From the NCBI RefSeq assembly GCF_002095395.1, contig NZ_MJEI01000105.1, positions 62,001 through 126,000 on the forward strand: a DNA stretch of 64,000 nt. Direction: 5' to 3'. A model generated the notes under the pieces. The model had not been told where the DNA came from. It did not search any database and saw only the letters and a program-made list of their open reading frames with translations. Below are positions 16,565 through 26,837 of the stretch, one piece after another. A program made the translations under genes and the position numbers. Source of the DNA: Williamsia sp. 1135 (GTDB lineage: Bacteria; Actinomycetota; Actinomycetes; Mycobacteriales; Mycobacteriaceae). Numbering within the stretch: position 1 is the first letter of the stretch; each line of letters opens with the position of its first letter.

Positions 16565-17815
16565 ATGTCTGCAGTCAGTGCCACCACCCCAGCTCCAACG
16601 GGGGGTATGCGTGGCAGCAGACGGACCGTCGTCCTCGCGTTGGCGCTCGGTGCCTTCGGTATCGGCACGACAGAGTTCGTCGCCATGGGCCTGCTGCCCT
16701 CGATCGCCGAGTCGCTGGGAACCAGCGAACCGACGGCCGGCCATGTGATCTCCGCCTACGCGCTCGGCGTGGTCGTCGGTGCGCCGCTGATCGCGGCCCT
16801 GACCGCCCGGATGTCGCGGCGCACCCTGCTGATCGCGCTGATGATCGCCTTCACGGTCGGCAATGCCGCCACCGTCTTCGCGCAGTCCTACGGGATGCTG
16901 ATGTTCGCCCGCTTCATTGCGGGTCTGCCCCACGGTGCCTACTTCGGTGTGGCATCCCTCGTCGCGGCCCACCTCGCAGGCCCGGCCTCGCGAGCGAAGG
17001 CGGTCGGGCAGGTCATGCTCGGCCTGAGTGTCGCGAACGTTGTCGGGGTACCCGCTGCCACCTGGCTGGGCAGCACGCTCGGATGGCGGGCGGCTTTTGT
17101 GGTCGTCGCGGTGATCGGACTGCTGACCATTGCAGCGCTCTGCTGGTACCTGCCCTCGCTCACCGACATGAAAATCACCAATCCGATGACCGAACTGGGT
17201 GCACTGGTGCGACCGCAGGTCTGGTTCACCCTGTTCATCGGGATCGTCGGATTCGGCGGCATGTTCGCGTTCTACACCTACATCAACACCACATTGACGA
17301 CTGTTTCCGGCGTCGCCGAGTCCTTGATCCCGTTCGCGCTCATGTTGTTCGGGCTGGGCATGGTGGCCGGCAACATCGTCGGTGGGGTACTCGCGGATCG
17401 TGGCGTGGTGCGCGCCATCGCCATCGGGCTCGTCGCGATCATGGCCATGCTGCTGCTGTTCACGCTGGTGGCAAGCAACCCCTGGGCTGCCCTCGCCTTG
17501 ACCTTCCTGATCGGACTGAGCGGCACAGCACTGACGCCTGCGTTGCAGATCCGGTTGATGGACGTCGCCGATGACGCTCAGACCCTCGCGGCAGCACTCA
17601 ACCACTCCGCGCTCAACATCGCCAATGCCGGCGGAGCGTGGCTCGGCGGTCTGGTGATCGCGGCAGGTTACGGCTACCGGGCGCCGTCTGTACTGGGCGC
17701 AGGTCTTGCGGTCGCGGGGCTGGCAGTGCTGGGACTCGCGATGCTCTACGCGCGGCGCACCAGGCGGCTCGCGACCCCTGCCCCCGAACCGCTGGTCACC
17801 GTAGACGCGCGGTGA
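16565..17815 (+). CDS. MFS transporter, DHA1 family (AraJ/YdhP-like)
   Basis: A 416-residue membrane protein with about 12 hydrophobic segments. The first ones carry GAFGIGTTEFVAMGLLPSIAESLG and the loop LTARMSRRTLLIALM, the MFS motif-A region. GLPHGAYFGVASLVAAHL, and the long cytoplasmic loop after TM6, fit the arabinose-efflux/YdhP branch. These are proton-coupled exporters of sugars or drugs. The substrate cannot be told. GAGAGGA precedes the ATG at 16565. It stands alone between icd and xth. Confidence 0.85.
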   Translation: MSAVSATTPAPTGGMRGSRRTVVLALALGAFGIGTTEFVAMGLLPSIAESLGTSEPTAGHVISAYALGVVVGAPLIAALTARMSRRTLLIALMIAFTVGNAATVFAQSYGMLMFARFIAGLPHGAYFGVASLVAAHLAGPASRAKAVGQVMLGLSVANVVGVPAATWLGSTLGWRAAFVVVAVIGLLTIAALCWYLPSLTDMKITNPMTELGALVRPQVWFTLFIGIVGFGGMFAFYTYINTTLTTVSGVAESLIPFALMLFGLGMVAGNIVGGVLADRGVVRAIAIGLVAIMAMLLLFTLVASNPWAALALTFLIGLSGTALTPALQIRLMDVADDAQTLAAALNHSALNIANAGGAWLGGLVIAAGYGYRAPSVLGAGLAVAGLAVLGLAMLYARRTRRLATPAPEPLVTVDAR

Positions 17816-17917
17816 TGTCGCCGGCGAATTCCGAACCCGGTGGCCGAGGTGAAGAAGATCAGGTCGACCACGTCCCGCCCGCTCTCGTGTCGGTACCCGC
17901 ACGTAGGCTCGGCTGAC

Positions 17918-18724
17918 GTGACGACAATCGTGACCACGATAAACGCAAACGGCATTCGCGCGGCAGTGAAGGAGCGGTCGGAGCGCAATCTCGGATTGCT
18001 GCCCTGGCTGCGCGACACCGACACGGATTATGTTCTGCTGCAAGAGACTCGGGCCACCGAGGAGCAGGCGTTCGAGGCGCTGGCGCCGGCCTTGGCGGAC
18101 GGGTGGCATCTGTGTATGAGCGAAGCCGCCATCAAAGGGCACTCCGGGGTCGCGATCCTGTCCCGAACCGAACCGGACAAGATTCGGCGGGGCTTCGGCA
18201 GCGACGAGTTCGACTCCACCGGCCGCTATCTCGAGGCCGACTTCGGTGACCTGACGGTCGCGAGCCTGTACCTCCCGAAGGGTGCCAGTGACGGGCCGAA
18301 GAGGGAGGAGAAGTTCCGGTTCCTCGACGAGTTCACCGCACATCTCGGCAAGGCCGCACGTAAGCGCCGCGACATCGTCGTCGGTGGTGACTGGAACATC
18401 GCGCCCACCGAACTCGATCTGAAGAACGCCAAGGGGAACGTGAAGAACCCGGGCTTCCTGCCGGAGGAGCGTGCATGGGTGGCCGGGCTCCTCGAGAGCG
18501 GCTGGAACGATGTCGCGCGGGAGCTTGCCGGGAACGTCGCCGGTCCGTATTCCTGGTGGAGCTGGCGCGGCAAGGCTTTCGACAACGATGCGGGCTGGCG
18601 GATCGATTACCAGCTGGCGAACAAGCGACTGGCCGCCAAGGCGACGAAGTCGTATGTGCACCGCGCCGATGCGTACGACCTGCGGTGGTCCGACCATGCG
18701 CCGGTCACGGTGGAGTACTCGTAA
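17918..18724 (+). CDS. xthA: Exodeoxyribonuclease III / AP endonuclease
   Basis: A 268-residue base-excision repair nuclease of the EEP fold. It has the metal glutamate in YVLLQETRA, the catalytic GGDWNIAPTELDLKN, the region FLPEERAWVAGLLESGWNDVAR, SWWSWRGKAFDNDAGWRIDYQLAN, and the terminal WSDHAPVTVEY that holds the catalytic Asp-His. GTG at 17918 begins directly at the first strand (TTIVTTINANGIRAAV), the usual family start. It precedes trpS by 32 nt. Confidence 0.93.
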   Translation: MTTIVTTINANGIRAAVKERSERNLGLLPWLRDTDTDYVLLQETRATEEQAFEALAPALADGWHLCMSEAAIKGHSGVAILSRTEPDKIRRGFGSDEFDSTGRYLEADFGDLTVASLYLPKGASDGPKREEKFRFLDEFTAHLGKAARKRRDIVVGGDWNIAPTELDLKNAKGNVKNPGFLPEERAWVAGLLESGWNDVARELAGNVAGPYSWWSWRGKAFDNDAGWRIDYQLANKRLAAKATKSYVHRADAYDLRWSDHAPVTVEYS

Positions 18725-18744
18725 AACCGGTCGCGGTCGAATGA

Positions 18745-19797
<1,053 letters not shown>

Positions 19798-19827
19798 GAT
19801 GGACTGACCAACCGAACGGGGAATCCG

Positions 19828-20943
19828 ATGTCACCAGCGCGCCACCCGCGAAGTGGGGGTCGCGACTCCACGAACGTCGAAGCCAAGGCACCGGAGCAGA
19901 AGTACACCTCCGCGACGGAGGAGAAGGCCGGTAAACCGTCCTTCCTCGACAAGCAGCGCCTGGCTCGTCCCTGGTTGGACCACCTCGTCGAGGCAGGTCA
20001 GCGCTATCAGGCCAGCAAGGGTGACTACTTCGCGGCCGGGACAACGTATTTCAGCATCTTCGCCCTGTTCCCGCTGCTGATGATCGGGTTCGCCGTGGCG
20101 GGCTTCGTCTTCGTCAACAACCCTGATCTCCTCGACCGCGCCAAGGAGAAGATCGCGGAGTCGGTGGACGGCAGCATGGGGGACCAGTTGACCGATCTGA
20201 TGAATCAGGCGATCGACTCCCGGACGACGATCGGTGTCATCGGTTTGGTGGTGGCGCTGTACGCCGGACTGGGCTGGATGGCGAACCTCCGTATGGCGCT
20301 GACGGTGCAGTGGGGTGACGAGCCCGAGTCCGACGGCGTGGTGAAGACCAAGCTGGCCGATCTCGCTGCGCTGCTCGGGCTGTTCGCGGCCATGGTGGTC
20401 ACTTTCGCGCTGTCTGCCCTCTCCAGCAGCGGTCTGACCGCGAAGATCCTCGAATGGCTGCAGCTCGACGAGCTACCGGGGGTGTTCATCGCGATCAGGG
20501 CTGTGTCCATCCTTCTTTCGATCTTCGCCTCGTGGTTTCTCTTCACCTGGGTGATCGCGAAGTTGCCGCGCATCGCGTTGCCCCTGCGCAACGCAGCGAA
20601 GGCGGGTCTGCTCACGGCCGTCGTGTTCGAGATCTTCAAGTTCGTCGCGAGCTTCTACTTGCAGTCGGTGATCACCGGCCCCGCAGGCGCCACGTTCGGC
20701 CCCATTCTGGGCATCATGGTGTTCGCGTTCGTCACCACCCGCATCATCTTGTTCGCCACCGCCTGGGCCGCGACGGATCCACGAAATCGTAAATACGAAC
20801 CGACCTCGGTTCCCGAGCCCGTGGTCATCGATCCGCGTGTGCAGGTACGCGAGGGTCTCGGTCCGCGCGGTGTCGCCGCCGCCATCGGTACCGGTGTGGT
20901 CGCTGCCGTCGGTATCTCGGCGGTAACCCGGCGCAGTCGCTAG
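19828..20943 (+). CDS. YihY/BrkB family inner membrane protein
   Basis: 371 residues with a hydrophilic 75-residue N-terminus, about six membrane helices and a basic C-terminal helix ending RRSR. The conserved AAGTTYFSIFALFPLLMIGFA in helix 1 and TFGPILGIMVFAFVTTRIILFATAWAA near the end are the YihY signature. Family members were once called ribonuclease BN or BrkB in error, and their function is unsettled. CGGGGAA precedes the ATG. It is convergent with dacB, with 27 nt between stops. Confidence 0.85.
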   Translation: MSPARHPRSGGRDSTNVEAKAPEQKYTSATEEKAGKPSFLDKQRLARPWLDHLVEAGQRYQASKGDYFAAGTTYFSIFALFPLLMIGFAVAGFVFVNNPDLLDRAKEKIAESVDGSMGDQLTDLMNQAIDSRTTIGVIGLVVALYAGLGWMANLRMALTVQWGDEPESDGVVKTKLADLAALLGLFAAMVVTFALSALSSSGLTAKILEWLQLDELPGVFIAIRAVSILLSIFASWFLFTWVIAKLPRIALPLRNAAKAGLLTAVVFEIFKFVASFYLQSVITGPAGATFGPILGIMVFAFVTTRIILFATAWAATDPRNRKYEPTSVPEPVVIDPRVQVREGLGPRGVAAAIGTGVVAAVGISAVTRRSR

Positions 20944-20970
20944 CCGCGTCCGATCTGGCCTGCTGTCCGG

Positions 20971-22302
20971 TCAGTGGCGTTTGTTCATGCGCAGGCCGGC
21001 GTACACGAGTCCGACTACGACGAGTGCACCGATCAGCCCGATGAAGAGTCGAACGGTCCAGTCGGTGTCGGCGTCGGATTCGGGGGCAGCGACCCGGTTG
21101 CCGTCTCGGGGCTCGGCACCTGCGGATTCGGTCGTCTGACCCGGCTCCTCGATCAGGGTGCCGATGTTCTGCTCGGCGGCCTGGGCGAAACCGTAGTCGA
21201 GCATGGCCTCGGCCTGGCGCCAGTACGAGCCGGGCCCGTCGTTGAGTCCGTACATCTGCACGATGAGGATCTGGCGCCCGTCACGCTCTGCCGCGCCGAC
21301 GAATGTCTTGCGGGCATCGTCTGTGTATCCGGTCTTTCCGGCGATCATCCCTGGATAGCTGTAGAGCAACTGGTTCATGTTGTAGAGGTCGATACCAGGG
21401 TCGCCGGATGGGGTGGTCTCCGCGGTGGTCTCGGTCGACGAGTCATTCCCGTCGGCGTCGGTGACGGTGGTGTCGGTGGGCATGCCGGGATAACCGGGAA
21501 AACGGAGTTCGTCGTGTCTCGAGATCTCCACGAACTCGGGGAACTGCAGGGCCGCACGGAAGATCAGTGCCTCGTCGTAGGGTGAGCTGCTCATGCCGGG
21601 TCCGTCGAGACCGGACGCGGAGGCGGCGCGGGTGTCGGTTGCCCCGAGTTCTGCCGCTTTCTCGTTCATCTTCTCGACGGCAGCGTCCTGACCGCCGAGT
21701 TCACGGGCCAGGGCGTGCGCGCAGTCGTTACCCGACACGAGCATGAGTCCGGCGAGCAGGTCGCGGACGGTGTAGGTGCCGCCGGGACCGACTCCGGCGG
21801 CGTCGCCCTCGATCTCGTCGTCTTCTTGGGTACCGGCGATCGTCGCGTCCAGATCCAGTTCGTCGAGGACCACCAGGGCGAGCAACACCTTGATGGTGCT
21901 GGCCGGGCGGTAGCGACCATGCGGATCCTTGGCTGCGAGGACCTTGCCGGCGGTCAGATCGGCGATCAGCCACCCTGCGGCGGTCAGTCCTTCAGGCGCG
22001 GGTGCGGCCCCGGGGGCGAGGACGACCCCGCAACCTCCGAGTAGGTCACCGCCGACCGGGGGTTCGGGTACCGGCAAGGGTGTCGGGGACGGCATCCCGG
22101 CCGGTACGACCTCCGACTCGTCGACGGGCGAGACCGGGGTGGTCTGGTACGGGCAGCCATCGGTGATCGTCTCGGGCGCCGGTACGCCGATCGGTGGCGT
22201 CAGCGTGACGGGCGCGGCGCCGACCACGACAGGTCCACTGAGCGATAGCAGGAGTATCAGCGAGGCCACCAGGACCGAAGCACGCTGTAGCGGTCGAATC
22301 AT
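20971..22302 (-). CDS. dacB: D-alanyl-D-alanine carboxypeptidase (PBP, S11 family)
   Basis: A 443-residue secreted, membrane-anchored enzyme that trims the terminal D-Ala of peptidoglycan pentapeptides. It has an N-terminal signal (ASVLVASLILLLSLSGPVVVGAA), a Pro-rich linker, SxxK in RPASTIKVLLAL, SxN in LVSGNDCAHALA and KTG in IAGKTGYTDDARKT. A C-terminal membrane helix (LFIGLIGALVVVGLVYAGL) anchors it. A Thr/Asp/Ser-rich insert (TDADGNDSSTETTAE) lies between the SxN and KTG motifs. It corresponds to DacB1 (Rv3330). It is divergent from the glycoside hydrolase gene. Confidence 0.92.
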   Translation of the reverse strand: MIRPLQRASVLVASLILLLSLSGPVVVGAAPVTLTPPIGVPAPETITDGCPYQTTPVSPVDESEVVPAGMPSPTPLPVPEPPVGGDLLGGCGVVLAPGAAPAPEGLTAAGWLIADLTAGKVLAAKDPHGRYRPASTIKVLLALVVLDELDLDATIAGTQEDDEIEGDAAGVGPGGTYTVRDLLAGLMLVSGNDCAHALARELGGQDAAVEKMNEKAAELGATDTRAASASGLDGPGMSSSPYDEALIFRAALQFPEFVEISRHDELRFPGYPGMPTDTTVTDADGNDSSTETTAETTPSGDPGIDLYNMNQLLYSYPGMIAGKTGYTDDARKTFVGAAERDGRQILIVQMYGLNDGPGSYWRQAEAMLDYGFAQAAEQNIGTLIEEPGQTTESAGAEPRDGNRVAAPESDADTDWTVRLFIGLIGALVVVGLVYAGLRMNKRH

Positions 22303-22428
22303 CGCCTGCGACAGTACCGGTCACAATGCACTTCGGGTGTCGTCAAACGGCGGAATTCGACCGTTCGGTGCATGGGTTCGCTCAGGTGAGCGCCCGACCA
22401 CCCGGCTGGAGGGGCATACGATAGGGCG

Positions 22429-23572
22429 ATGAGCCGCGGAGCCTGTGCCGAGCGGCGCCCTACAGAGCGTCATGGGTCGCCGCGGCTGGCGGCCGCGGCG
22501 GTGATCTTGGCGCTGGTTGCCATTGTCGCCGGATGCGGCGAGGGCAGTTCGGGGGACGTACGTGGCTCTTCCCGCGTGTCGACGACCGCCGACGGACTAC
22601 TCCTGGACGGTCGACCCTGGTGGCCGATCGGGTTGAACGCCTACCAACTCGGCACCGATTGGACAGTGAACAACGGCTGCGGGGCGCAGGTCGACCTCGA
22701 TTCGTACTTCGGTGCGTTGCCGGAGGATTCGGTCACCCGGTTCAACCTCTTCGCCTCGATGGCGGTCGACAAGGACACCCACGAGACCGACTTCTCCCGG
22801 TTGGATTCGATCTTCGATGCCGCGGGCCGGCACGATCAGCTGCTGGTACCGGTGCTGGCCTCGGGTGAAGGTGCCTGTGAGGACGCGAAATTCAAAGATC
22901 ACCCAGTGGTACTCCTCCGGATGGGACGACATGCCACCGGAGACCGCTCCGATGCCGTACGCCCGCTGGCTCGACACCGCAGTGGCCCGCTGGGGCTCGT
23001 CATCGTCGCTGGCCGGTTGGGAACTGATGGGTGAGCCGGAGGCGAGCAACTGTGGCGACGCGGCCTGCACCTGGCAGGCCCGAACCTGCCCGGCCGACGC
23101 CGCCCGCGTGTTGCGTTCGTTCTTCGACGACGCCGGCGCGCGTCTGAAGTCGCTCGATCCCGACACCCCGGTGTGGGCCGGGCTGGCCGGCGGCGGGCAG
23201 TGCGGAGCGCAGTTCACCGAGTACGGCGACGTCGCCGCATCGGCGGGCATCGATGTTCTCGACTACCACGACTACAGTCCGCAAGAGCTGATACCGGGCA
23301 ACCATCACGATGGACTGGCGATGCGGCTGACACAGGCGCAGGCAGTGGGCAAACCGCTGGTCGTGGCGGAGATCGGGCAGCCTGCGGGCGGCTGCGTCAG
23401 TTTGCAGGACCGCGCGGACACGCTCCTGCGCAAGGTATCGGCGCAGAACGAGGCAGGTACGGCGGGTGCACTGTTCTGGGCGTTTGTGCCAGATCCCCGA
23501 CTCGGTGAGTGCACCTTGGACATCGGACCCGGCGATCCCATTTTCGGGGTCATTCGCAAGCTCGCGGCCTAG
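22429..23572 (+). pseudogene. Frameshifted glycoside-hydrolase-like lipoprotein (GH5/mannanase-like)
   Basis: The N-terminal part (22429 to about 22890) starts with a lipoprotein signal ending in VAGC (Cys at about residue 36), then LLLDGRPWWPIGLNAYQLG and RFNLFASMAVDKDTHETDFSRLDSIFDAAGRHDQLLVPVL, typical of a TIM-barrel hydrolase. Near 22880-22900 the frame must change by +1: TTCAAAGATCACC would read smoothly (F-K-I-T-Q-W-Y) if it had two A residues instead of three. The second part, in the other frame to 23572, carries the acid/base region SLAGWELMGEPEAS and the nucleophile region PLVVAEIGQPAGGC. Either the gene is broken or the base is a sequencing error. It points toward the polysaccharide operon on the other strand, a likely functional partner. 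Confidence 0.7.
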
Positions 23573-23599
23573 TCGCAGCCGTCGCGCCGACCGCCACGA

Positions 23600-25294
23600 T
23601 CAGTCGTCGACGGACTCGAGCACGCGGTAGATTCGCCAGACCGGTTGACTCTCACCATCGTTGGGCACTTCGAGGGCCAGCGCCGCGATGTCGGCGCCGG
23701 TCTCGTAGAGCGTCGGGTAACGGAGGTTGAGCGCATCTGATTCACCTCGGCCGGTGTTGGGCACCGAGAGCAGATACTTCACGTTGTTGGCCGCAGGATC
23801 GTTGAGGATGGTGGTGAAATCCTGATCGGACGGGACGACGAAGGTCTTGGGTTTCGTGGAGGCGACAACGACGGCGAATCCGTAGACGGTGTCGGTCAGG
23901 ATCGATCCCTCGGGCAGATCGAGTCCGTCGAGGTACTGCGCCATTTCGCGCTCGGTCGAGAAGGTGGCCGCGATACGATGTTCGGTTGCCTTGCGGGCGG
24001 TGACGTTGTCGGGTTCCGGCGCGAGCACGGCCCCGAGCGCATACTCCTGGGGGGCATAGTGCGGCTTGCTCATTCCCCACGCGGAACTGGGCACGGTGAC
24101 TGCCAGCAACAAAGCCGCGGCGACGAAAGCCGGCCACTTCGGGGCGTGACTGATCCGGTGCCGGGGCGCCGGATGGCGCGATGGTGAGAGCGTTTGCGCC
24201 GGTGCATATTTGCCGCGCCGTTTGGTGATCGTGCATGCACGGGCGGGCAGGAGCAGGATTGCCGTCGTCGCCGCCAGCGGTACCGCGAGAATGTAGAAGC
24301 GCAGAAAGCCGAACGTGGACCCGCTGGCGTAGCTGTAGGCCTGAAAGGCCAGCACCGCCCCGAAGATCAACACCGGCACGAGTAAGGGTATCCAGTCGCG
24401 GCGCCACCAGCCGGCCACCCCGGCCAGCACCAACAGTGGGATCAAGGTCGGAGCGAGGAGCAAAGTCGAGGTGAACGAAAATTCGAGACCGGGCAGGAAC
24501 TGGCCAGGGGTGTCGGCCCCCGATTGCTGCATGATCGAGGAATTGCCGTACTGGGAGCTGAATTGGGCGAACGCCTGTCCGGTGATCAGCCAGCTGGTGG
24601 CCGCCCAGCCGAGAAACGCGAAGAAGCCAGGAGCCGCGACCAGTCCGCCGTCGAGGGCAGCGCGACGCCAGCGCAGGTGCGGGGTGCTACGAAATGCCGT
24701 GACCGAGGCGACGAAGATGGCGGCTGCGCCGATGGCTGCCACGGCGTCGTATCGGGTCAGGTAGCCCAAGCCGAGTGCCACGCCGGCAGCAGCGAGGTGG
24801 TGGACATCGTCATCCGTCGCCCAGGCGATCAGTCGGCGGACGGCCCAGCAGGTGAAGAAGACGAAGGGGGCTTCGCTCATCCCGTTTGAGCCGTAGAAGA
24901 CGATCATCGGGTTGAAGGCGAAGAGAACGGTGATCAGCAGGGTGAACGGGCGCGGGAGACCACGATCCACGCCGATACCGAGCACCTGTACCGCGGCGCC
25001 GGCCATGAAAAGGGCCGACATGATCACTCCCGAGTAGGCGAGTTCGGTCATCGGCTGCCAGATCTCGCTGAACCCCACGGCCGGTAATTGCACGAGTGCG
25101 GTCAACGGCGTGAAGATGAAACCGATTGCGGCGACATGGGGATCGCGGCTGAAGAGCACAGTCTGCGCTGACGAGACCCTGGACAAGGCGTCGCCGATGA
25201 TGAAGCCGTGACGCACACACAGGTAGTACCCCACCACCAGATACACCGCGGCGCAGACGGCGTAGACGATCGTACTGAGGCGTCTGCTACCCAT
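23600..25294 (-). CDS. GT-C-type membrane glycosyltransferase-like protein (GT39/ArnT-like)
   Basis: About 564 residues with some 10 to 11 membrane helices in the N-terminal two thirds and a soluble C-terminal domain of about 180 residues. An acidic residue lies in the first external loop (HGFIIGDALSRVSSAQTVLFSRDPH), the position of the catalytic Asp in GT-C enzymes. GYLTRYDAVAAIGAA in the middle is typical of the GT39/mannosyltransferase group. Such enzymes use lipid-linked sugars. The ATG at 25294 has GGAGGG 6 nt upstream and overlaps the GT2 stop, so it is the last gene of a coupled operon. Confidence 0.7.
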   Translation of the reverse strand: MGSRRLSTIVYAVCAAVYLVVGYYLCVRHGFIIGDALSRVSSAQTVLFSRDPHVAAIGFIFTPLTALVQLPAVGFSEIWQPMTELAYSGVIMSALFMAGAAVQVLGIGVDRGLPRPFTLLITVLFAFNPMIVFYGSNGMSEAPFVFFTCWAVRRLIAWATDDDVHHLAAAGVALGLGYLTRYDAVAAIGAAAIFVASVTAFRSTPHLRWRRAALDGGLVAAPGFFAFLGWAATSWLITGQAFAQFSSQYGNSSIMQQSGADTPGQFLPGLEFSFTSTLLLAPTLIPLLVLAGVAGWWRRDWIPLLVPVLIFGAVLAFQAYSYASGSTFGFLRFYILAVPLAATTAILLLPARACTITKRRGKYAPAQTLSPSRHPAPRHRISHAPKWPAFVAAALLLAVTVPSSAWGMSKPHYAPQEYALGAVLAPEPDNVTARKATEHRIAATFSTEREMAQYLDGLDLPEGSILTDTVYGFAVVVASTKPKTFVVPSDQDFTTILNDPAANNVKYLLSVPNTGRGESDALNLRYPTLYETGADIAALALEVPNDGESQPVWRIYRVLESVDD

Positions 25295-26837
25295 TGCCGC
25301 CCTCCGCACCGGTCGGCGCGTCGCCCGGATTCACGTCGGTTTTGACCGAGAGACCGTGAAAGGTCTTCTCCCAGTAAGACGGGTTGCGGATCAGCTGATA
25401 GCACCCCTTCGCAGACGCGATACTCATCATCACCCAGTAGATGGGGACGGTCAGCGCTGGTATCAGGAGGTCGGGACGGTCGTCTTCACGGATGGCGATC
25501 AGGTTCATGTAGATCGTGGCGCCATTGCCGAAGATGAGCGAGACCAGGGCCGGAAAGTAGATGTACCAGGGGAACACCTCCCCGATGAAGGCCGGCTGAC
25601 CGAGAAACCACATCACCGTGATGAGCCAGAAGACCAGGTTCAGGCAGGCGATGACTGGAGTACCCGCCAGCAGCAGGGTGAATCGGATGAAGCTGACGGC
25701 ACCGATGGCCTTCCACAGAGTGACCGGCCGCCGCACATGTACCAGCCAGGTCTGCAGATAGCCCTTATACCAGCGTGATCGCTGGCGGATCCAGTTGATC
25801 GGGTCGCTGTTCGCCTCCTCGAGGGTCACTGAATCGATCACCGCTGTGCGGTAGCCGGTTTCAGCGATCCGCACCCCGAGGTCGGCGTCTTCGGTGACGT
25901 TGAACGGATCCCACGCGCCGATCTCGCTCAGTACAGAACGCCGCAGATGATTCGATGTGCCGCCGAGCGGGATGGGTGCGCGACTGCGCATCAGCCCGGG
26001 GAGCAGATAGCCGAACCACAATCCGTAGTCGTTGGTGAACCAACCGGTCAGCAGGTTCTGCCTGCCGTTGTGGAACGCGAGTTTCGCCTGGACGCACGCG
26101 ATCGAGTCGTCGCCGTCGGCGAAAGCGAGGACCGCACGCCGCAATTGGAGCGGATCCGGGAGATCTTCCGCGTCGTAGATGGTGACGATCTCGCCGGTGG
26201 CGAGGTGGAGGCCGTAATTGCAGGCCTTGGGTTTGGTTCTCGGTTCGGCGGGCGGTACCAACACGATGGTGATCATCTCGACGCCCTTGCACGCCTCCGC
26301 CGCGTTGATCGTCACGTCATCGTCCGCTTCGAGCAGCAGCAGTACCTGCATCTTCTCGGTAGGGTACTCGATCGCGGCCATCGCTCCGATGAGGTCGGCC
26401 ACCACCTCGGGCTCGTTGTAGGCCGGCACGAGAATCGTGTACATCGGGAGGTCACAGTCCGGGACAGCCCGGGCGCGTTCATCACTGATGGAGATGGGGC
26501 CGGACGCGAGCCCGCGCCGGAAGATCAGGAGCCGGTCGCCGAGTGACCCGACGTAGAACAGGGTGCAGAGTCCGATCAGGGTGGTCGCCGTGGCAACGGG
26601 CTGCCAGATGGCAAGACCGATGACGACGACGCAGAACCCGATCAGCACGACCTTTTGCCAACCCACCACCGCCGTGGAGGCCGATCGTAGCGGGTCGACC
26701 GCGCGTAATCCTTCGATCGCGTCGAACAGAGCGGTGGTCTTGAACTCGTCGGATTCCGGGTCCATCCCGTCGGTGCTCATGCCGTTCGACAACGGGGTAC
26801 CGCGTCGCGGGCCCCCGGGTTCGGAGGGTCCGGTCAT
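25287..26837 (-). CDS. Family 2 glycosyltransferase, cellulose-synthase-like
   Basis: A 516-residue processive-type glycosyltransferase in the membrane. Two N-terminal helices (about 63-95) precede the catalytic domain: YTILVPAYNEPEVV, LLLLEADDDVT, IYDAEDLPDPLQLRRA (D-x-D region), FNVTEDADLGVRIAETGYRT (TED) and the QxxRW motif in RQRSRWYKGYLQTW. Several helices follow (from about 365 on). All four conserved D, D, D and QxxRW elements needed for processive synthesis are present. There is no PilZ domain. The start overlaps the upstream gene by 4 nt and the end overlaps the next gene by 8 nt. The product polymer is not predictable. Confidence 0.85.
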   Translation of the reverse strand: MTGPSEPGGPRRGTPLSNGMSTDGMDPESDEFKTTALFDAIEGLRAVDPLRSASTAVVGWQKVVLIGFCVVVIGLAIWQPVATATTLIGLCTLFYVGSLGDRLLIFRRGLASGPISISDERARAVPDCDLPMYTILVPAYNEPEVVADLIGAMAAIEYPTEKMQVLLLLEADDDVTINAAEACKGVEMITIVLVPPAEPRTKPKACNYGLHLATGEIVTIYDAEDLPDPLQLRRAVLAFADGDDSIACVQAKLAFHNGRQNLLTGWFTNDYGLWFGYLLPGLMRSRAPIPLGGTSNHLRRSVLSEIGAWDPFNVTEDADLGVRIAETGYRTAVIDSVTLEEANSDPINWIRQRSRWYKGYLQTWLVHVRRPVTLWKAIGAVSFIRFTLLLAGTPVIACLNLVFWLITVMWFLGQPAFIGEVFPWYIYFPALVSLIFGNGATIYMNLIAIREDDRPDLLIPALTVPIYWVMMSIASAKGCYQLIRNPSYWEKTFHGLSVKTDVNPGDAPTGAEGGNG

